Shown here: piece after piece, positions 47,652 through 58,846 of the stretch
Layout: each line of letters starts with the position of its first letter
How positions within the stretch are numbered: position 1 is the stretch's first letter
NCBI GenBank assembly: GCA_024220505.1
Contig: JAKZZE010000010.1
Coordinates: 62,001-126,000 of the forward strand
Direction of reading: 5' to 3'
Length of the DNA stretch: 64,000 nt
Origin: Rhizopus arrhizus
Lineage: Eukaryota; Mucoromycota; Mucoromycetes; Mucorales; Rhizopodaceae
Notes under the pieces: generated by a model
What the model saw: the letters and a program-made list of their open reading frames with translations, nothing else
Database searches by the model: none
Told to the model about the DNA's origin: nothing
Program-made: the position numbers and the translations under genes

Positions 47652-48316
47652 ATGAAATCATTGTACCTGATTCTATTATTTTTGCATTTCATTCCGCTTG
47701 TACTCACCATGAGAGCATACGTTTATGATACTGAAACCAAAGAAGATCAAAGAGCGCCTCACGACACTGGCTTGGAGAAGTCAGAGGCTGACCTGGCCGA
47801 GTTTGGTGTGTTGTATTGGAAAGTGAAAGGAGATGGCTTGGACAGGACAGAGGAAATTGCGAGAAAGAGAGGTTATAACCACAGACAGACTGTAAGTGTA
47901 AAGATCTAAAGAGTACGAGTGCTGATGATGACTAGATTGAGCTATCGCCCGATGCCTTTGGTTCTGTGTATGAGCATAAACTTCAAGAGTTCTTTACAGA
48001 GTAAGTGGAGAAGAAGGAGGGGAGGGGGGAATGAACTGAGTTTGATTAGACTAATTGAAAATGATACACAGACAGGTCATGGAAGGTGAAGAAGCAAGGT
48101 ATATTTTAGATGGTTCTGGTTACTTTGATGTACGCGATCATGATGATACTTGGATTCGTATTGCATTAAGTCAAGGAGATTTACTCATTTTGGTAAGTGT
48201 TTGTACAGTGTTTAGTACTTGGCTCACACTATCCTATATAGCCAAGTGGTATTCATTATAGATCGACTACAGATGAAAAAGACTTTGTGAAAGCAATGAG
48301 ATTGAATACTATTTAA
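47652..48316 (+). CDS. Acireductone dioxygenase (ADI1) homologue lacking metal ligands, with signal-peptide-like start
   Basis: Exons 47652-47891, 47936-48000, 48072-48192 and 48242-48316 give 166 aa. Homology to ARD, the methionine-salvage enzyme, is clear: [70 protein letters not shown]. The family binds iron or nickel with an EHxHxxxE motif and a further His in IYHR. Here the motif reads EQVMEGEE, both His replaced by Gln and Met, and the late motif reads IHYR, shifting the His by one. The C-terminal 30 or so residues of the family are absent. Nineteen hydrophobic residues ([19 protein letters not shown]) precede the usual start MRAY and look like a secretion signal. Either a repurposed or inactive paralogue; the short start at 47709 is the alternative. 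Confidence 0.8.
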
Positions 48317-48404
48317 TAAAGCTATATTAAGCAACATACAATTTTTATTAAAGATTTATTTAGACATCTAATAACAGTAATGAGTGTCAATAAGAATAAG
48401 AATA

Positions 48405-49051
48405 CTATTTTGTTACCATCATTTTAACAAATTCTTGATAATTAATTTGACCATCACCGTCTACATCAGCCTCACGAATCATTTCGTCAACTTCTTCTTC
48501 ACTCATTTTTTCACCAAGTGAAGTCATGACATGACGTAATTCAGCAGCAGAGATGTATCCATTACCGTCCTTGTCAAATACCTTGAAAGCTTCTTCAATC
48601 TCTTCTTGAGAATCGGTATCTTTCATTTTTCTACAAATCGATCAACATACAGCCATCTTTATGTTATTTATTACCTAGCCAACATGGTCAAGAACTCAGA
48701 AAAATCGATAAGACCATTACCATCACTATCGACTTCATTAATCTACCGAGAAAAAGAGTGAGAAGGAGATTGACTGAGAGCTGGATGACTCTGTTTACCA
48801 TGTCTTGAAGCTCAGCTTCGGTAGGATTCAAGTTTAAGGAACGCATGACGGTACCAAGTTCTTTGGTAGAAATAGAACCGTCTTGATCTTTATCAAAAAG
48901 ACTATCATAAAAACCCATTATTACCTTCTCTCACCTTTTTATTCTCTTACTTGAAAGCTTCACGGAATTCAGCAATTTGTTCTTCAGTAAGTTGGTCAGC
49001 CTATAAAAGTATTTAACAACACTGTTTCTAGTGAGATGACCTTCTTACCAT
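48405..49051 (-). CDS. CMD1: Calmodulin
   Basis: Exons: 49049-49051 (ATG only), 48951-49000, 48799-48901, 48675-48742 and 48405-48630, giving 149 aa, the exact calmodulin length. Four EF-hand loops are visible: [36 protein letters not shown] and [12 protein letters not shown], with [13 protein letters not shown] at the start and FVKMMVTK at the end. This is the universal calcium sensor that activates kinases, phosphatases and cytoskeletal targets. Its first exon is the bare start codon, as in the eS24 gene. A 44-base A tract lies 38 bp upstream of the start. It is convergent with the ADI1-like gene, 88 bp between stops. Confidence 0.98.
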
Positions 49052-49088
49052 TCTCAATGTCAGTGTGAAAAAAAAAAAAAAGTTTTGG

Positions 49089-49135
<47 letters not shown>

Positions 49136-50477
49136 TCGTTTTTTTTTCCTTTACTTTCTATCCTTCCCGTGACTTTACACCCGACTGATGTTTGACAAGA
49201 AAAGAAAATCATTTAAGATCCCGTTCTGATTAATTAGACTAAATCACACTTGCTGTCTCCTTTGCTGTCAAGAAGAGTCAACAGTGAACGCGTCTTTATG
49301 TTTGTGGAATGGTCCAAAGTGCATGTTATACAGGTTTAGGCTTAGATTTGAAAAATGAAGGGGAAAGAGAGAGAGAGAGAGAGAGGATGTATAAAAAAAA
49401 AGGAGTTTATCCAAGGTACTCTTTAATAAAAGGAGATGAGACAAAGAGGTGGCCTGGAGGCAAAAAAAAAAAAAAGTGCAAGGGCTTTTGTTTTACACAT
49501 CATTTATGAAATAAGCGTGTTTACTAAATATAACTCTTTTTCAAGATCAGATAAGCAATTTTCTCTCCTTTCACCGCCTTTCATTTAGAAACAGGTTCAT
49601 CTTGAACCCTTTTTTATATATAAAAGGCTTGTTTCTATCAAAAAGAGAGAGAGAGAGAGAAAAAGAGAGAGAGTGGATAAATACGGGGAATGAAATTTAG
49701 AGGATTGTATTTTCACTCATCCAATGGATTCTAGATGAAAATGTGTCAATGCATTTTAAGGGGAGGCGGGGAGAGGGAGAGAGAGAGAGAGAGAGAAAGA
49801 GAAAAAAGAGAATGTGTCGAACCTTGATGAATAAGGATGAATGCTATGTTTCAAAATGAAACAAGAATTTTTTTTTTTTTTTGACTTGTTCCTGTTTATC
49901 AAAAGACTGTATGTCCCCTTTAATGAATAATTGAAAAAGGAGAGAAAGGGGGTGGCTGAAAGACAGATGTCGATCCCACAAGGAATCTTATTCTAAACAA
50001 TTGCTTGTTACATGTTTTGTAGGATACAAAAGCCAATTCATTTGAATAGACATTGGCCATGTATCTCATCCAATACTTTATTCCTCAAAGGAGACATAGA
50101 ATCCAGGTGTCTTTGGTCAATTGAATCCTTTGAGTTGTACAGAAAGGTCCGTGAGTCAAAGGGTGGATAGGAAAAGAGGATGAAGAAAGTGATGGTTGTT
50201 GAATAAAAGAGAGATGTAAGGGAATAGGTGTGGTGAAAGAGAAGTTTAAAGGAGGATGCGTTGTTGTAAAGAATTGAATCCAAGAAAGAAGAAAGTTTAT
50301 TTACCCCTCCTTTATTATTATTGTCAAAGTTTAATTTAAGGAGTAAAAGAGGATGATTAAGGAGAATGAGAAAGAAGAAGAGGTAAATAGGTCTCAATAT
50401 GACCATAAAAGGTTGCTTACATTTCTATTTAATACCTTGTCTTTCTTTTTTTCTTTTTTTTTTTTTTTTTCTTTAAA
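49052..50477. other. Intergenic region rich in poly(A) and GA repeats
   Basis: Contains a 44-base A run (49089-49132) and (GA)n tracts near 49359-49384, 49640-49672 and 49770-49805. A TATATATAAAA near 49613 could be a distal core promoter for the zinc-finger gene. No coding exon supported. Confidence 0.45.
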
Positions 50478-51173
50478 ATGAATAACATCAACTATTCTTT
50501 CGATCCCAAAAGATATCCTCATCCTCCTGTACTCTCACCACCACTCACACCTTCATTCACTCAACCTTATCCATTCGACAAGAGATATTCTGTAGATCAT
50601 TCCCAGTGGACTCAACCTGTTTCACAACCCAGACAAAATATCCGAAAACAACCAACGAAACAAAACAAGCACAATTGTACCTTTCCAGATTGTTCATGGA
50701 GTTTTAAACGTTATGAACATCTAAAGAGACACATGTTGGTTCACACTGGAGAAAGACCTCATCCATGTCCTTATCCAGGATGTGGTAAAAGATTCAGTCG
50801 ATCAGATAATTTCCATGCTCACTATCGTACACATCAAAAGAAAGAGAAAGGAACGAGATCAGAACCGGTACTTCAGGTGAATAGTTTTGTTTATAACGAA
50901 GAGAAGCCTCATGGATGTGATGGATGTGAAAAGAGATTCAAGAGGATAGAACATCTCAAGAGACATAGACATGTTCATCAATATCCTTGTCATTTCCCTG
51001 GTTGTCTTCAATCCTTTTCTGATCTCGAACAGTTTACAAAACATAAAAAGACACATCCATTCATGCATCCATCTCTTATTGATTTCATTCGTCATGAAGA
51101 CAGTAAAGTATTTGGTTGGCATCCTGGAGATGACTCAAATCAAAATCATCCTACTGAATCTGTTCATTGTTAA
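50478..51173 (+). CDS. C2H2 zinc-finger protein, likely transcription factor (231 aa)
   Basis: Single exon. The N-terminal 60 residues are Pro-rich. Then two classical TFIIIA-type fingers follow: CTFPDCSWSFKRYEHLKRH and CPYPGCGKRFSRSDNFHAH, joined by the standard linker HTGERPH. A third, CDGCEKRFKRIEHLKRH, and a fourth, CHFPGCLQSFSDLEQFTKH, lie further on. The pairing and RSDNF/ YEHLKR contact residues suggest DNA binding with a G/A-rich target, typical of fungal stress or development regulators. I do not assign an orthologue. Its stop is 30 bp from the convergent TLC gene. Confidence 0.88.
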   Translation: MNNINYSFDPKRYPHPPVLSPPLTPSFTQPYPFDKRYSVDHSQWTQPVSQPRQNIRKQPTKQNKHNCTFPDCSWSFKRYEHLKRHMLVHTGERPHPCPYPGCGKRFSRSDNFHAHYRTHQKKEKGTRSEPVLQVNSFVYNEEKPHGCDGCEKRFKRIEHLKRHRHVHQYPCHFPGCLQSFSDLEQFTKHKKTHPFMHPSLIDFIRHEDSKVFGWHPGDDSNQNHPTESVHC

Positions 51174-51203
51174 ATAAATAAGACAATGGGGGGGGTATCT
51201 ATT

Positions 51204-52270
51204 CTATTCTTTATTGATCCTTTTCGATTTCTGAGGAAATCTTTTACGAAGCATCTGAATCATTTGACTAAACCACCAAAAATTTAAACAAGTCGTAACA
51301 AAATTAGCAGAACCATAAACAATCCAATCTGTTATTTCATATGAGTCATTGAAAACATTCAGTTTGACTTACATCTCAAAGGGACTTGATCCTTCACTAA
51401 ATAAATATCATCTAATCATTTCAAATTTAGTTTTAACTCAATCGATTCAAAACAATAACAACTTACTCCACATCTTGAAAGACATGTACGTACCAAACAA
51501 GATACGTGCACCAAAAAAGGTGAGTAACAAGATGGCACCATTCACCAATTGAATTCTTGAACCGGTCCAGCCGATTTTATCCTAAACCATCATGTTATTC
51601 ACTCATCTCTTGAATCTCACACTCTTACCATAAACCAGTGAAAATTTAAAAAGATGGTACTCAATTCATACATGAGAAAGATCGCACCATAATAATTCAC
51701 AAATGGACGCTTTAGAAAAGAATCAGTAAAGTGTTTGAGGGGATAAATTAAACTTACGAATGAAAAGATAAAGACAGAGAAGGCTGCCATGCCATGAAGT
51801 ACCATACTGATCCCTTGTTCTTTAAAGAAATAGATGGCAATGATCGTATCCCATAAAAAATAACTAACCTTATTAACATCTTTTTCTAAACCTAATTGAA
51901 TTTCTTACCCACAAGACACAGAATAAATATCTGCAGCCCATTTTGTATATCCAAACACTCGGTCTTGATTCAGTGACTTGTCAGCAAATATAAAAAATGA
52001 TCCAATCACAACAGTGATACAGTGTACAGTAGAAACAACATGAACATGCCAATTGGGTGCATTGTACTAATCAAAGTCAGTATCAATTCAATCCACTGAC
52101 TGGTTCCTTACTCCTTTAAAGAATTGAAAAGTTTTGGGAAATAGGATGGGTGAGAACAATCTTGATATTTCATAAACAATAGCAAAGAATATAGTTGAAC
52201 AAATTACTGTTTGCCAATGTGATTTTAATGTGGATAGTGATAATTGATCCAAGAGTGAATACCAAGACAT
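51204..52270 (-). CDS. TLC-domain membrane protein (TLCD4/TMEM56-like)
   Basis: Seven exons: 52112-52270, 51909-52066, 51758-51863, 51629-51709, 51467-51581, 51373-51396 (24 nt) and 51204-51328, giving 255 aa. Several membrane helices are visible. The TLC fold is supported by NWHVHVVSTVHCI, RVFGYTKWAADIYSVSCGYF, LWDTII, MVLHGMAAFSVFIF, ELSTIFLNFHWFM and a final LNFWWFSQMIQMLRKRF followed by a basic tail. The small exon 6 adds KDQVPLR and restores the family spacing, though a direct join of exons 5 and 7 is also in frame. TLC proteins act on ceramide or other membrane lipids; the TLCD4 group is poorly characterised. Confidence 0.85.
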
Positions 52271-52821
52271 TCTTTATAAAAAAATAAATAAATAAAAATA
52301 GTATAAAAAAATAATTAAAGACCATTTACTTTAAAAGTCAGGTTTATTCCCCCAAAAGATGAGGAGAAAAGAGGAGAGTGGGAAGAAAGGGAAGGTGTTC
52401 GGAGGTGATGACAGATGGAGAGTAAAGATCACATGGACTTGACTAAATTAGATAGACTAACACCTTTATCGATCATTAAAAAGTGTGCCAAGCCAAAATA
52501 AAACAAAATAAAACAAAAAGAATGCATATACACAATGATAAACCAGACATGGGCTGTATTAAAAATAAATTGAGACGGAATCCATTTTTTTATGCAGCAC
52601 AAGCCCTAGGGCTTGACCAGAACAGACAAAAGTTATCTTTCGTCAGAGGATGATCCTTGTTCAGTGATAGACTTGACACTTGTCAAAATATTGAACCTAT
52701 TGAGATATGAATTGCAGCCTGGACTCACAAAGAATATCAATCCAAGTCAATTCTCCAGTCCACTTTCTTTTCTTCCCTTATCCACGTCACTTCACTTTCT
52801 AGAACTTTACTGTTTTGAATA
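52271..52821. other. Intergenic flank of TLC gene and mariner element
   Basis: Upstream region of the TLC gene with nothing supported as coding. The TA at 52820-52821 is the likely target duplication of the mariner-like element. Confidence 0.4.
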
Positions 52822-54616
52822 TGAATTTGCGTCAAGGTGAAAATAATTCTGTGTTGCTTTGTAATAAATTTTGCGCCAAGAGATTAGAAAAAAAAAAAGA
52901 ATATAAAAGATTGCAAGTGATTCAATTACTTTTAAATTATTATAATAAACATGCAAAGCTTTAGCTAATTTATTATTAATAGAGAGATTCTCTCAGACAA
53001 TGATATGGATACTTCATCGGATGAAAGTAGATGAGGAAGAGGGGAAATTGAAATTGACCATTTTAATTTGAGTAAAGAATGGGTTGAGAAAATAAAAACA
53101 AATTGGCAATTCATTATCTTCTGTACATGAATTTATGAATGTTGATGCACCAGAAAAAGTCAAAGGTAAAGATTCATTTGGAGATGCATTTCTTTTTGCA
53201 GAGTCAATACCATTAAAGAAAAAGCACAAGACTTCTGTAGCTAAAACTCGAGGTTCTTACAGGAAATATACTATTGAACAAATTGAAAAGCTCTTTGATT
53301 TAATCATTAAAGAAGGCTTCACTACCAAAGATGCAGTTTTAGTCATTGGGATTAATATTCGTACTGCCCAAAATTATGTAAAAACGTATAATAATGATCC
53401 GCAGAAACGACTTTCAGGATTTTATAACAAACCTCGTGGAAGACCTTGTTCAAAATGAACTGAGGAGCATTCTAAATTTCTTGTTGACTATGTCAAAAAG
53501 AATATTACTGCTGTATTAGATGAGTTAAAGTTAAAACTTTGTGAGAAATTTGAAGGTTTGAAAATCTCTATTTCTGCCATTCACAAATATTTAGTACATA
53601 AACATAACATTTAAAGAAACTTGAAAAGATACCAGCAGCGAGAAATTTCGACAAAGTAATAGCGTTGCGAAAAGCGATTGTTGAGCAATATAAGAGTGAT
53701 ACGGCCATGGATTTTTCCAAGGATTGTGCTTTGATTGATGAAGCAGGTTTCAATTTACATACTCAGAGAAACCACGGCCGTTCATTAAAAGGCACACCTG
53801 CAAAGAGCACTGTACCAACTGGAAAGGGTGTTACATTTACAATTTTAGGTGCAGTGTATCAAGCAGGTATCATAAATATTGGAGTTAAAAAACCAGAATA
53901 AGCTTCTTCTAAAAAAAAGAAAGGCAGACGGTAAGGAAGTAAAAATAAATAGTAAAGTTGGAACAAGCATTGAGCACTTCTTGGCCTACCTAACCAAGGT
54001 AATGAATACACTAGATAAAAATAATATAAAGAGTCAGTATATTGTTATGAATAATGCACCTATTCATAATCCAAAGGTGATCAAAGCACTAGTTGAAGAA
54101 CGAGGACATAAATGCATATATTTACCACCATATTCTCCTTTCTTGAATCCAATTAAAGAATTTTGGTCAAAAGTAAATGCTGGTGTTAGAAGAGCACCAT
54201 TGACAGCAGATGATCGTCTCACATATCGTGTATGTGAATCGGCTGGAAAAGTAACAAACAAAGATTGTAAGGGGTGGATTGAGCACACAAATTTTTTTTT
54301 TAAAGATTATTTATTTATAAAGTTCATTTGAGCGCGGGATGTTTATCACATCTGTTCGTCCGGACTAGTTCAATATGAGGTAAAGTAACATGAAGCTAAA
54401 AAATCCTTCGAGATCAAAGGTAAAAAAGGTCAATAGGACAGTATTTAGAAAATAGTAACATCCTTAATGCTTTAAGAGCCAATTTAGAAGGAGCTGACCA
54501 TGTGAAGGTCTGGTACAAGTGTCTATATGGTTGTAAAGATCCGGTTCAAATAGTATTGAATAACAAATGTATTTTTAAGGTCAGTGCAAAAATTTTCCAA
54601 TCCCAACGCAAATTCA
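52822..54616 (+). mobile_element. Mariner-like (Tc1/IS630-type) DNA transposon
   Basis: GAATATGAATTTGCGT (52817-52832) recurs inverted at 54606-54621, with weaker inverted similarity further inside. Counting the TA within it as target duplication, the element runs 52822-54616 with ends TGAATTTGCGT and ACGCAAATTCA. It encloses a broken DDE transposase and about 290 bp of 3' non-coding sequence, which is also present as an inverted fragment near 3.4-3.6 kb. Size of 1.8 kb is normal for mariner-type elements. Confidence 0.75.
53135..54331 (+). pseudogene. Mariner-like transposase, broken
   Basis: Segment 53135-53458 holds an N-terminal helix-turn-helix (EGFTTKDAVLVIGINIRTAQ) and ends in TGA at 53456. 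The frame continues to a TAA at 53612. From about 53620 the coding sense moves to another frame (CALIDEAGFNLHTQRNHGRS, the first catalytic Asp). At about 53880 it changes frame again. The last part has IVMNNAPIHN, where the family has DN, so the second catalytic Asp is Asn, and LPPYSPFLNPIKEFWSK, where the usual PIE is PIK. Stops, two frame changes and mutated catalytic sites show it is inactive. Confidence 0.85.
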
Positions 54617-55189
54617 TATTCTAGAAACAATATATGACAGTCATATTATGACTGCTTTGTGACAGTTAGCACACTAAATTTTTTTTTTCTCTGCAAAACA
54701 TAAATTTCAAACAGATGTCTTCATGTCTTTCTTTTCTGTATCAAAAAAAAAAAAAAGGTAAAAGAAACAAAGAAACGCTTTTTCTTTTTGAAAAATGATG
54801 ATCGTAATTTGCGTCTGTACTTGGGGAGTCACATCGGTACCACGGTAAGCTTGCTTACTTGTGGGGACCCACCGATGCCTCGAGGTTGAAGTCAAAATGC
54901 ACACGTCTGATTTTAAAAAAAGAAAGAGCATAATGTTCAAGTATGGATTGACTAATTCGTTTTTTAGTGTTTAGCTGAAAACCATTTATTGTTTTTCTTT
55001 TAAAAAAATAAATAAAGCCTGTTTTTCACTCATTTCTTTTTAAAGAGCAGTGTTCTATTTCATTTGTGAAAAAAAAGAAAAAAAAATTGTGACTAGGAAA
55101 AGTATAAAATAAACGGTGGGGGGTAATTGTCGACGCGATTTGATCCATGTTTTATCCAAAGCCCGACAAAAAAAGGAGGAGGGGAGTGA
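54617..55189. other. Intergenic region with a strong palindrome
   Basis: Mostly A/T runs. The notable part is 54832-54877, a multi-step inverted repeat listed separately. No gene supported. Confidence 0.5.
54832..54877. repeat. Perfect-stem hairpin sequence
   Basis: CATCGGT (54832-54838) pairs with ACCGATG (54871-54877). Inside, ACCAC faces GTGGG with one mismatch, and GTAAG-CTTG-CTTAC (54845-54858) forms a perfect inner stem-loop. It could be a DNA cruciform, a transcript hairpin or a fragment of a non-autonomous element. It lacks tRNA box elements. Confidence 0.7.
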
Positions 55190-56166
55190 TTAGAATGGAC
55201 GAGCGAAATAATGAAATTTATTGGCATAATCTGTATGGGCTCCCACATAAAATCCACCCAAGGATGAACTGACATCGATCGATTGCACAGAAGGATCCAG
55301 CCATTCTTTTCATGACCGACCTTAGCTGGTAACCCGATCTCACCCACCGCCTGTTGTCCTCTTAAAAGGACACGAAGTAAGATACCTAAAGTGAGGTCCT
55401 TGTCTGAATAATAAATCATCGTTCTCGACCGAGCCAGCCCTCCTGCTTTTTTATGCACTTGATCTACAATGTCACTGAGAACAAAAGCCGGAGCACAGAA
55501 ATGGATCGCATCTGGTCTAATAAACATCAGTCGTCATTTTTATCGGGTCGTGCGATCCATACCTTTCTTGGGGTGTCATCAGTGAACAGGCTTCGACAAG
55601 ATGTCGACAGCCCAAGGAATGAGCCACAACTCGCACATAATCATGCTTTCGTCGAAGGTCCAGTAAACGCCAAGCGAGCATCTCGGCTCGATCTCTACTT
55701 TCATGAGTGGCCGTGTTGAACTGAAAGGCCAGTCGACTGGCATGAAGTCCTACGTCCAGTGCTAGTGCTGCAGCGACAGAAGCAGGCGTTGGTAGGCGAA
55801 GGTTCTTTAACTGTTGGACATTTTTGCTAATCAAATAAGCGGCTGAACCCATGGACGCCAGTGGCAAGGGTAAATTGTTGGAACCAGAGGGCCAAGAATA
55901 CCTGTACAAAGATCAGTTTCTTTTCCCATCTAAAACATGGCATACCCTAAAGCAGCAGGGGCCCACTGATGAGTCGGACTGAGAACGAGTAATCGATGGG
56001 AATGCATCCAATCTTGAAAATTCTCTGGTGAATCACCTTCAGATAAAAATCCCTTTACATAAACAGTTACTTCTGATCTTGTCTGTTTCGGTCTCGAAAG
56101 GACTTGAAGTGAAGGAAGTTCAGTAAAATATTTTTTCTTGACAAATTGCTGTACAGGCGTTGACAT
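55190..56166 (-). CDS. Alpha/beta hydrolase-like protein with a one-base frameshift
   Basis: Exons 55946-56166, 55563-55901 and about 55190-55516. A nucleophile elbow VRVVAHSLGCRHLVEA (Ser within HSLG) and a core strand TVYVKGFLSEGDSPENFQDW point to an alpha/beta hydrolase, perhaps the DUF726-like group; substrate unknown. Near 55305 a four-base T run on plus appears one base short. Adding one base lets the frame run EWLDPSVQSIDVSSSLGGFY to HYFARPF and stop at 55190-55192. As written it leaves frame and stops at 55093 after an unrelated tail. It may be an assembly indel, as in the C1orf74-like gene, or a real lesion. Confidence 0.55.
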
Positions 56167-56227
56167 TATAAAAAAAAAAAAAAAAAAATAAAAAAAAAGC
56201 GAAAAATGCCGCCAATTTTAATTAAAA

Positions 56228-57283
56228 TCAACTGGTAGGACAAGAGAGGCTGTGGACATTGATATCTCTTGAAGGATTCCAGACGATACCAGAAATATGA
56301 AAGGTAGCATGAAACGTCACATTTAAAACATCCTGTCTATTTTCAGAGGGCACATTGGAAGAAATCTGAACCCCACACGCATTATAAAGGTCTTGAAAGG
56401 TCGTATCATTTAAAGAATCTGTCGCATAATAAATCGTCATGGGGATCGAAATCGTTGACTTCTTTCGAGGCGCGAGCATCATGACACCTAATGAGCCACT
56501 GCCGAACGGAACCAAGGTCTTTGCGTCATAAATGGCCAGGTCAATCGAGTTCAGACGGGTCGGCACCCAGTTGGCGGAATTGTCGGCCGAGAGACTCACA
56601 TTCCACTGGGTCGAAATTGATTTCTTGGTGCTGTTTGTAATCACCTTGATGTCTGCATTGTCATTCACACTGCTCACGCTCAGTGTGGGCACGCGAGGCC
56701 AGACAAAATACCAAATGATCACAACCACAATGAGCAGCAGCAGCAAGATCAGTCCCACCGTACGGTAGCCCAGGCCACAGATCGTTCCCTTCTTTCTCCT
56801 CTTCTTCTTTGGTAATTCTTCCAGTTTGTTTGGGTCTTGATGCCTCACGATCGAGGAAGCATGGATTTGGTCTATGAAGTTGTCTTGTAGCATGGATCCA
56901 ACGCCTAGACTGGTTGAAGGTGGTATATATTCTTCTATGTACATGGAGGATGCAGGAGGCTGGTTTGAATCCCTACGGTGATGTGAGTAAGGTAAATATG
57001 AATTGGCTCTTTCTCTAGTGGTATTGAATGCTTTGTGTTTTCTATAAGGATCGTCATATTCAACTGGCTGGTATAATTTACTTGTGCTACTGTCTGATGC
57101 TGTGCGTGAATGGATAATGTCTACTTCTGAACTGTCTGAGTCTATTCAACAGATAAGTCTTTTTCTATTTTCTCTCTTTTTTCATTTACCTTGCATACGT
57201 GGACTCTTCTTTAGAACTCTATAAGGATCATTTTCTTCATAAACAACAGGTAATTGCTTGGGTTGAGAAGATGAATGACTCAT
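56228..57283 (-). CDS. Single-pass membrane protein with LEA2/NHL-like domain
   Basis: Exons 57190-57283 and 56228-57141 give 335 aa. A hydrophilic N-terminus of about 160 residues (two DPYR motifs: ENDPYRVLKK and DDPYRKH) precedes a basic KKKRRKKG stretch and one strong membrane helix (TVGLILLLLLIVVVIIWYF). The remaining 150 residues start with VPTLSVSSV and contain repeated beta-strand-like segments with several NxS/T sites (for example NSTKK, LNDTT, LNVTF), suggesting a lumenal or vacuolar side. This architecture matches fungal LEA2-type (Vac7-like or Tag1-like) proteins of the vacuole; assignment beyond that is inference. It lies upstream and divergent from zuotin. Confidence 0.75.
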
Positions 57284-58846
57284 GACAAAATTAAAAAAAA
57301 AAAAAAGAAAAAAATATAAAAATAAAAAGAAAATTATTATTTCTACTGTTATTTTGAGGTCCGTGCGATTTAAAAATACAAGAGTTCAAAAGAAAATTCT
57401 CTTTCATCTCACTCTTTCTCTCTCTCTCTTTCTCTTTTGGCTGTACAACATTTTATTTGTGTATCTATGTGTTTCATGCAGAAAATAGAATTTACTGCAT
57501 TGTTTTTCTTTTTTTATTGTACATTGCTTCCGCTATCCATTTGCGGTTTTATAAAAAAAAATAAACAGCGGAAATTGAATTCTTTATGAACAGCCAAATG
57601 ACGTTTTTTTCTTTTCTTTTCAGATAGGCCACAGGGTGACTTTTGTCCTGTTTGTCCATGACATTATAGCAACTTCACTTTGTAATAGGCTCTTTGAAAG
57701 TGCAAGTTGTATTTCTTTGAGCATCATTCACAACCCAGTCAATAAGCTCTAGAGATTAAAGTAGTGAAATTGGTCTAGAAATCAAAAGGAGTAAGCCCAT
57801 CTTTATTTCTTAATTTTCCCATCCCTCTTTTGTCAACAATCGCCCTTGTGGGATACCAGAGGATTTGTTCAAATCAATAGAAAACAGGTCAAAATTCATA
57901 ATTTTTCACTGTCTGACTGATACACTTGTTTTGATTCATGCAAGAGTCTAGAAAGCAACACGTCTTATAATTGATCAAACGACACTGGCTCCCTTAATAA
58001 TACCATCTGGTTCAAGCTCTGTTCATTGTTTCATCCTTTTCTGACCAAACAGAATGTATAAAGTGGGTTGTTGTCGAATGACGTTAGTGGCTTGTTGACA
58101 TGCTTGGTCCCTTTGACAGATCTAACCTGCCACTTCAAAGCTTGTGGGTGTCGTTTGATGACCAACTTTTCACAAAATTGCAAGCGATTTGGTCATTTTT
58201 TAATCGCTTCATGGTCTATGACGCCTATACACCAATAGAGATTAAAATCACATCTTGTTATGTTCAGTATAACATTTGTTTGTACTTCATATGCATACTA
58301 CCGCAGCAGAGCTTTTTTTTTTCTTAATGCTATTTAGTATACAATGTAAAGTGAGATACAAAAGGAAATTGATCATCGAAATGTTTCCAAACATGTTATG
58401 AACAGATGAAATGATTCAATTTATATGTAACTATAGCTATAAGGTAGCATTCTTTACACAAGAAAAGATGTAGATTATACAACATGGAGATCTTGAGTCG
58501 TCTCATATGTTATTTGACACTAATGATTATACCAAAAACTATGAGTGTGATTCCTTATAAACACCCAAAAGTACATACACATTTAATGTGTTGTTTTATA
58601 AAGAAACAATAAAAAAGAAAAGAATGCAATCCACATTTGTAAATGATTTTATCACACTGAAAGTGTAAATAGCATCCTTGATTTCATGGTACGTATAAAG
58701 CCACTTTAGCATTTACACCCATTCCTTTTGACCACTCCAAACATTCATTGACCGCTCAAGTCCACTGTGGCTTATCGTCGCCTCATTAAAACTTTTCGTC
58801 AGCCTTTGCTGCAGCTACTTTTTTTTTTTTTTTCCTGCCCAACACA
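57284..58846. other. Divergent intergenic region (1.56 kb)
   Basis: Includes a CT-rich tract (57405-57435) and AT-rich DNA. A short frame at 58100-58327 has no signature. A T-rich stretch (58820-58834) precedes the zuotin start. No RNA gene recognised. Confidence 0.45.

Noticed and set aside
54832..54877. tRNA-like structure
   Set aside because: No A or B box sequences and no acceptor-stem geometry; only a palindrome.
55093..55189. Longer hydrolase C-terminus as written
   Set aside because: The tail has no protein character, while a one-base shift gives a conserved-looking end at 55190.
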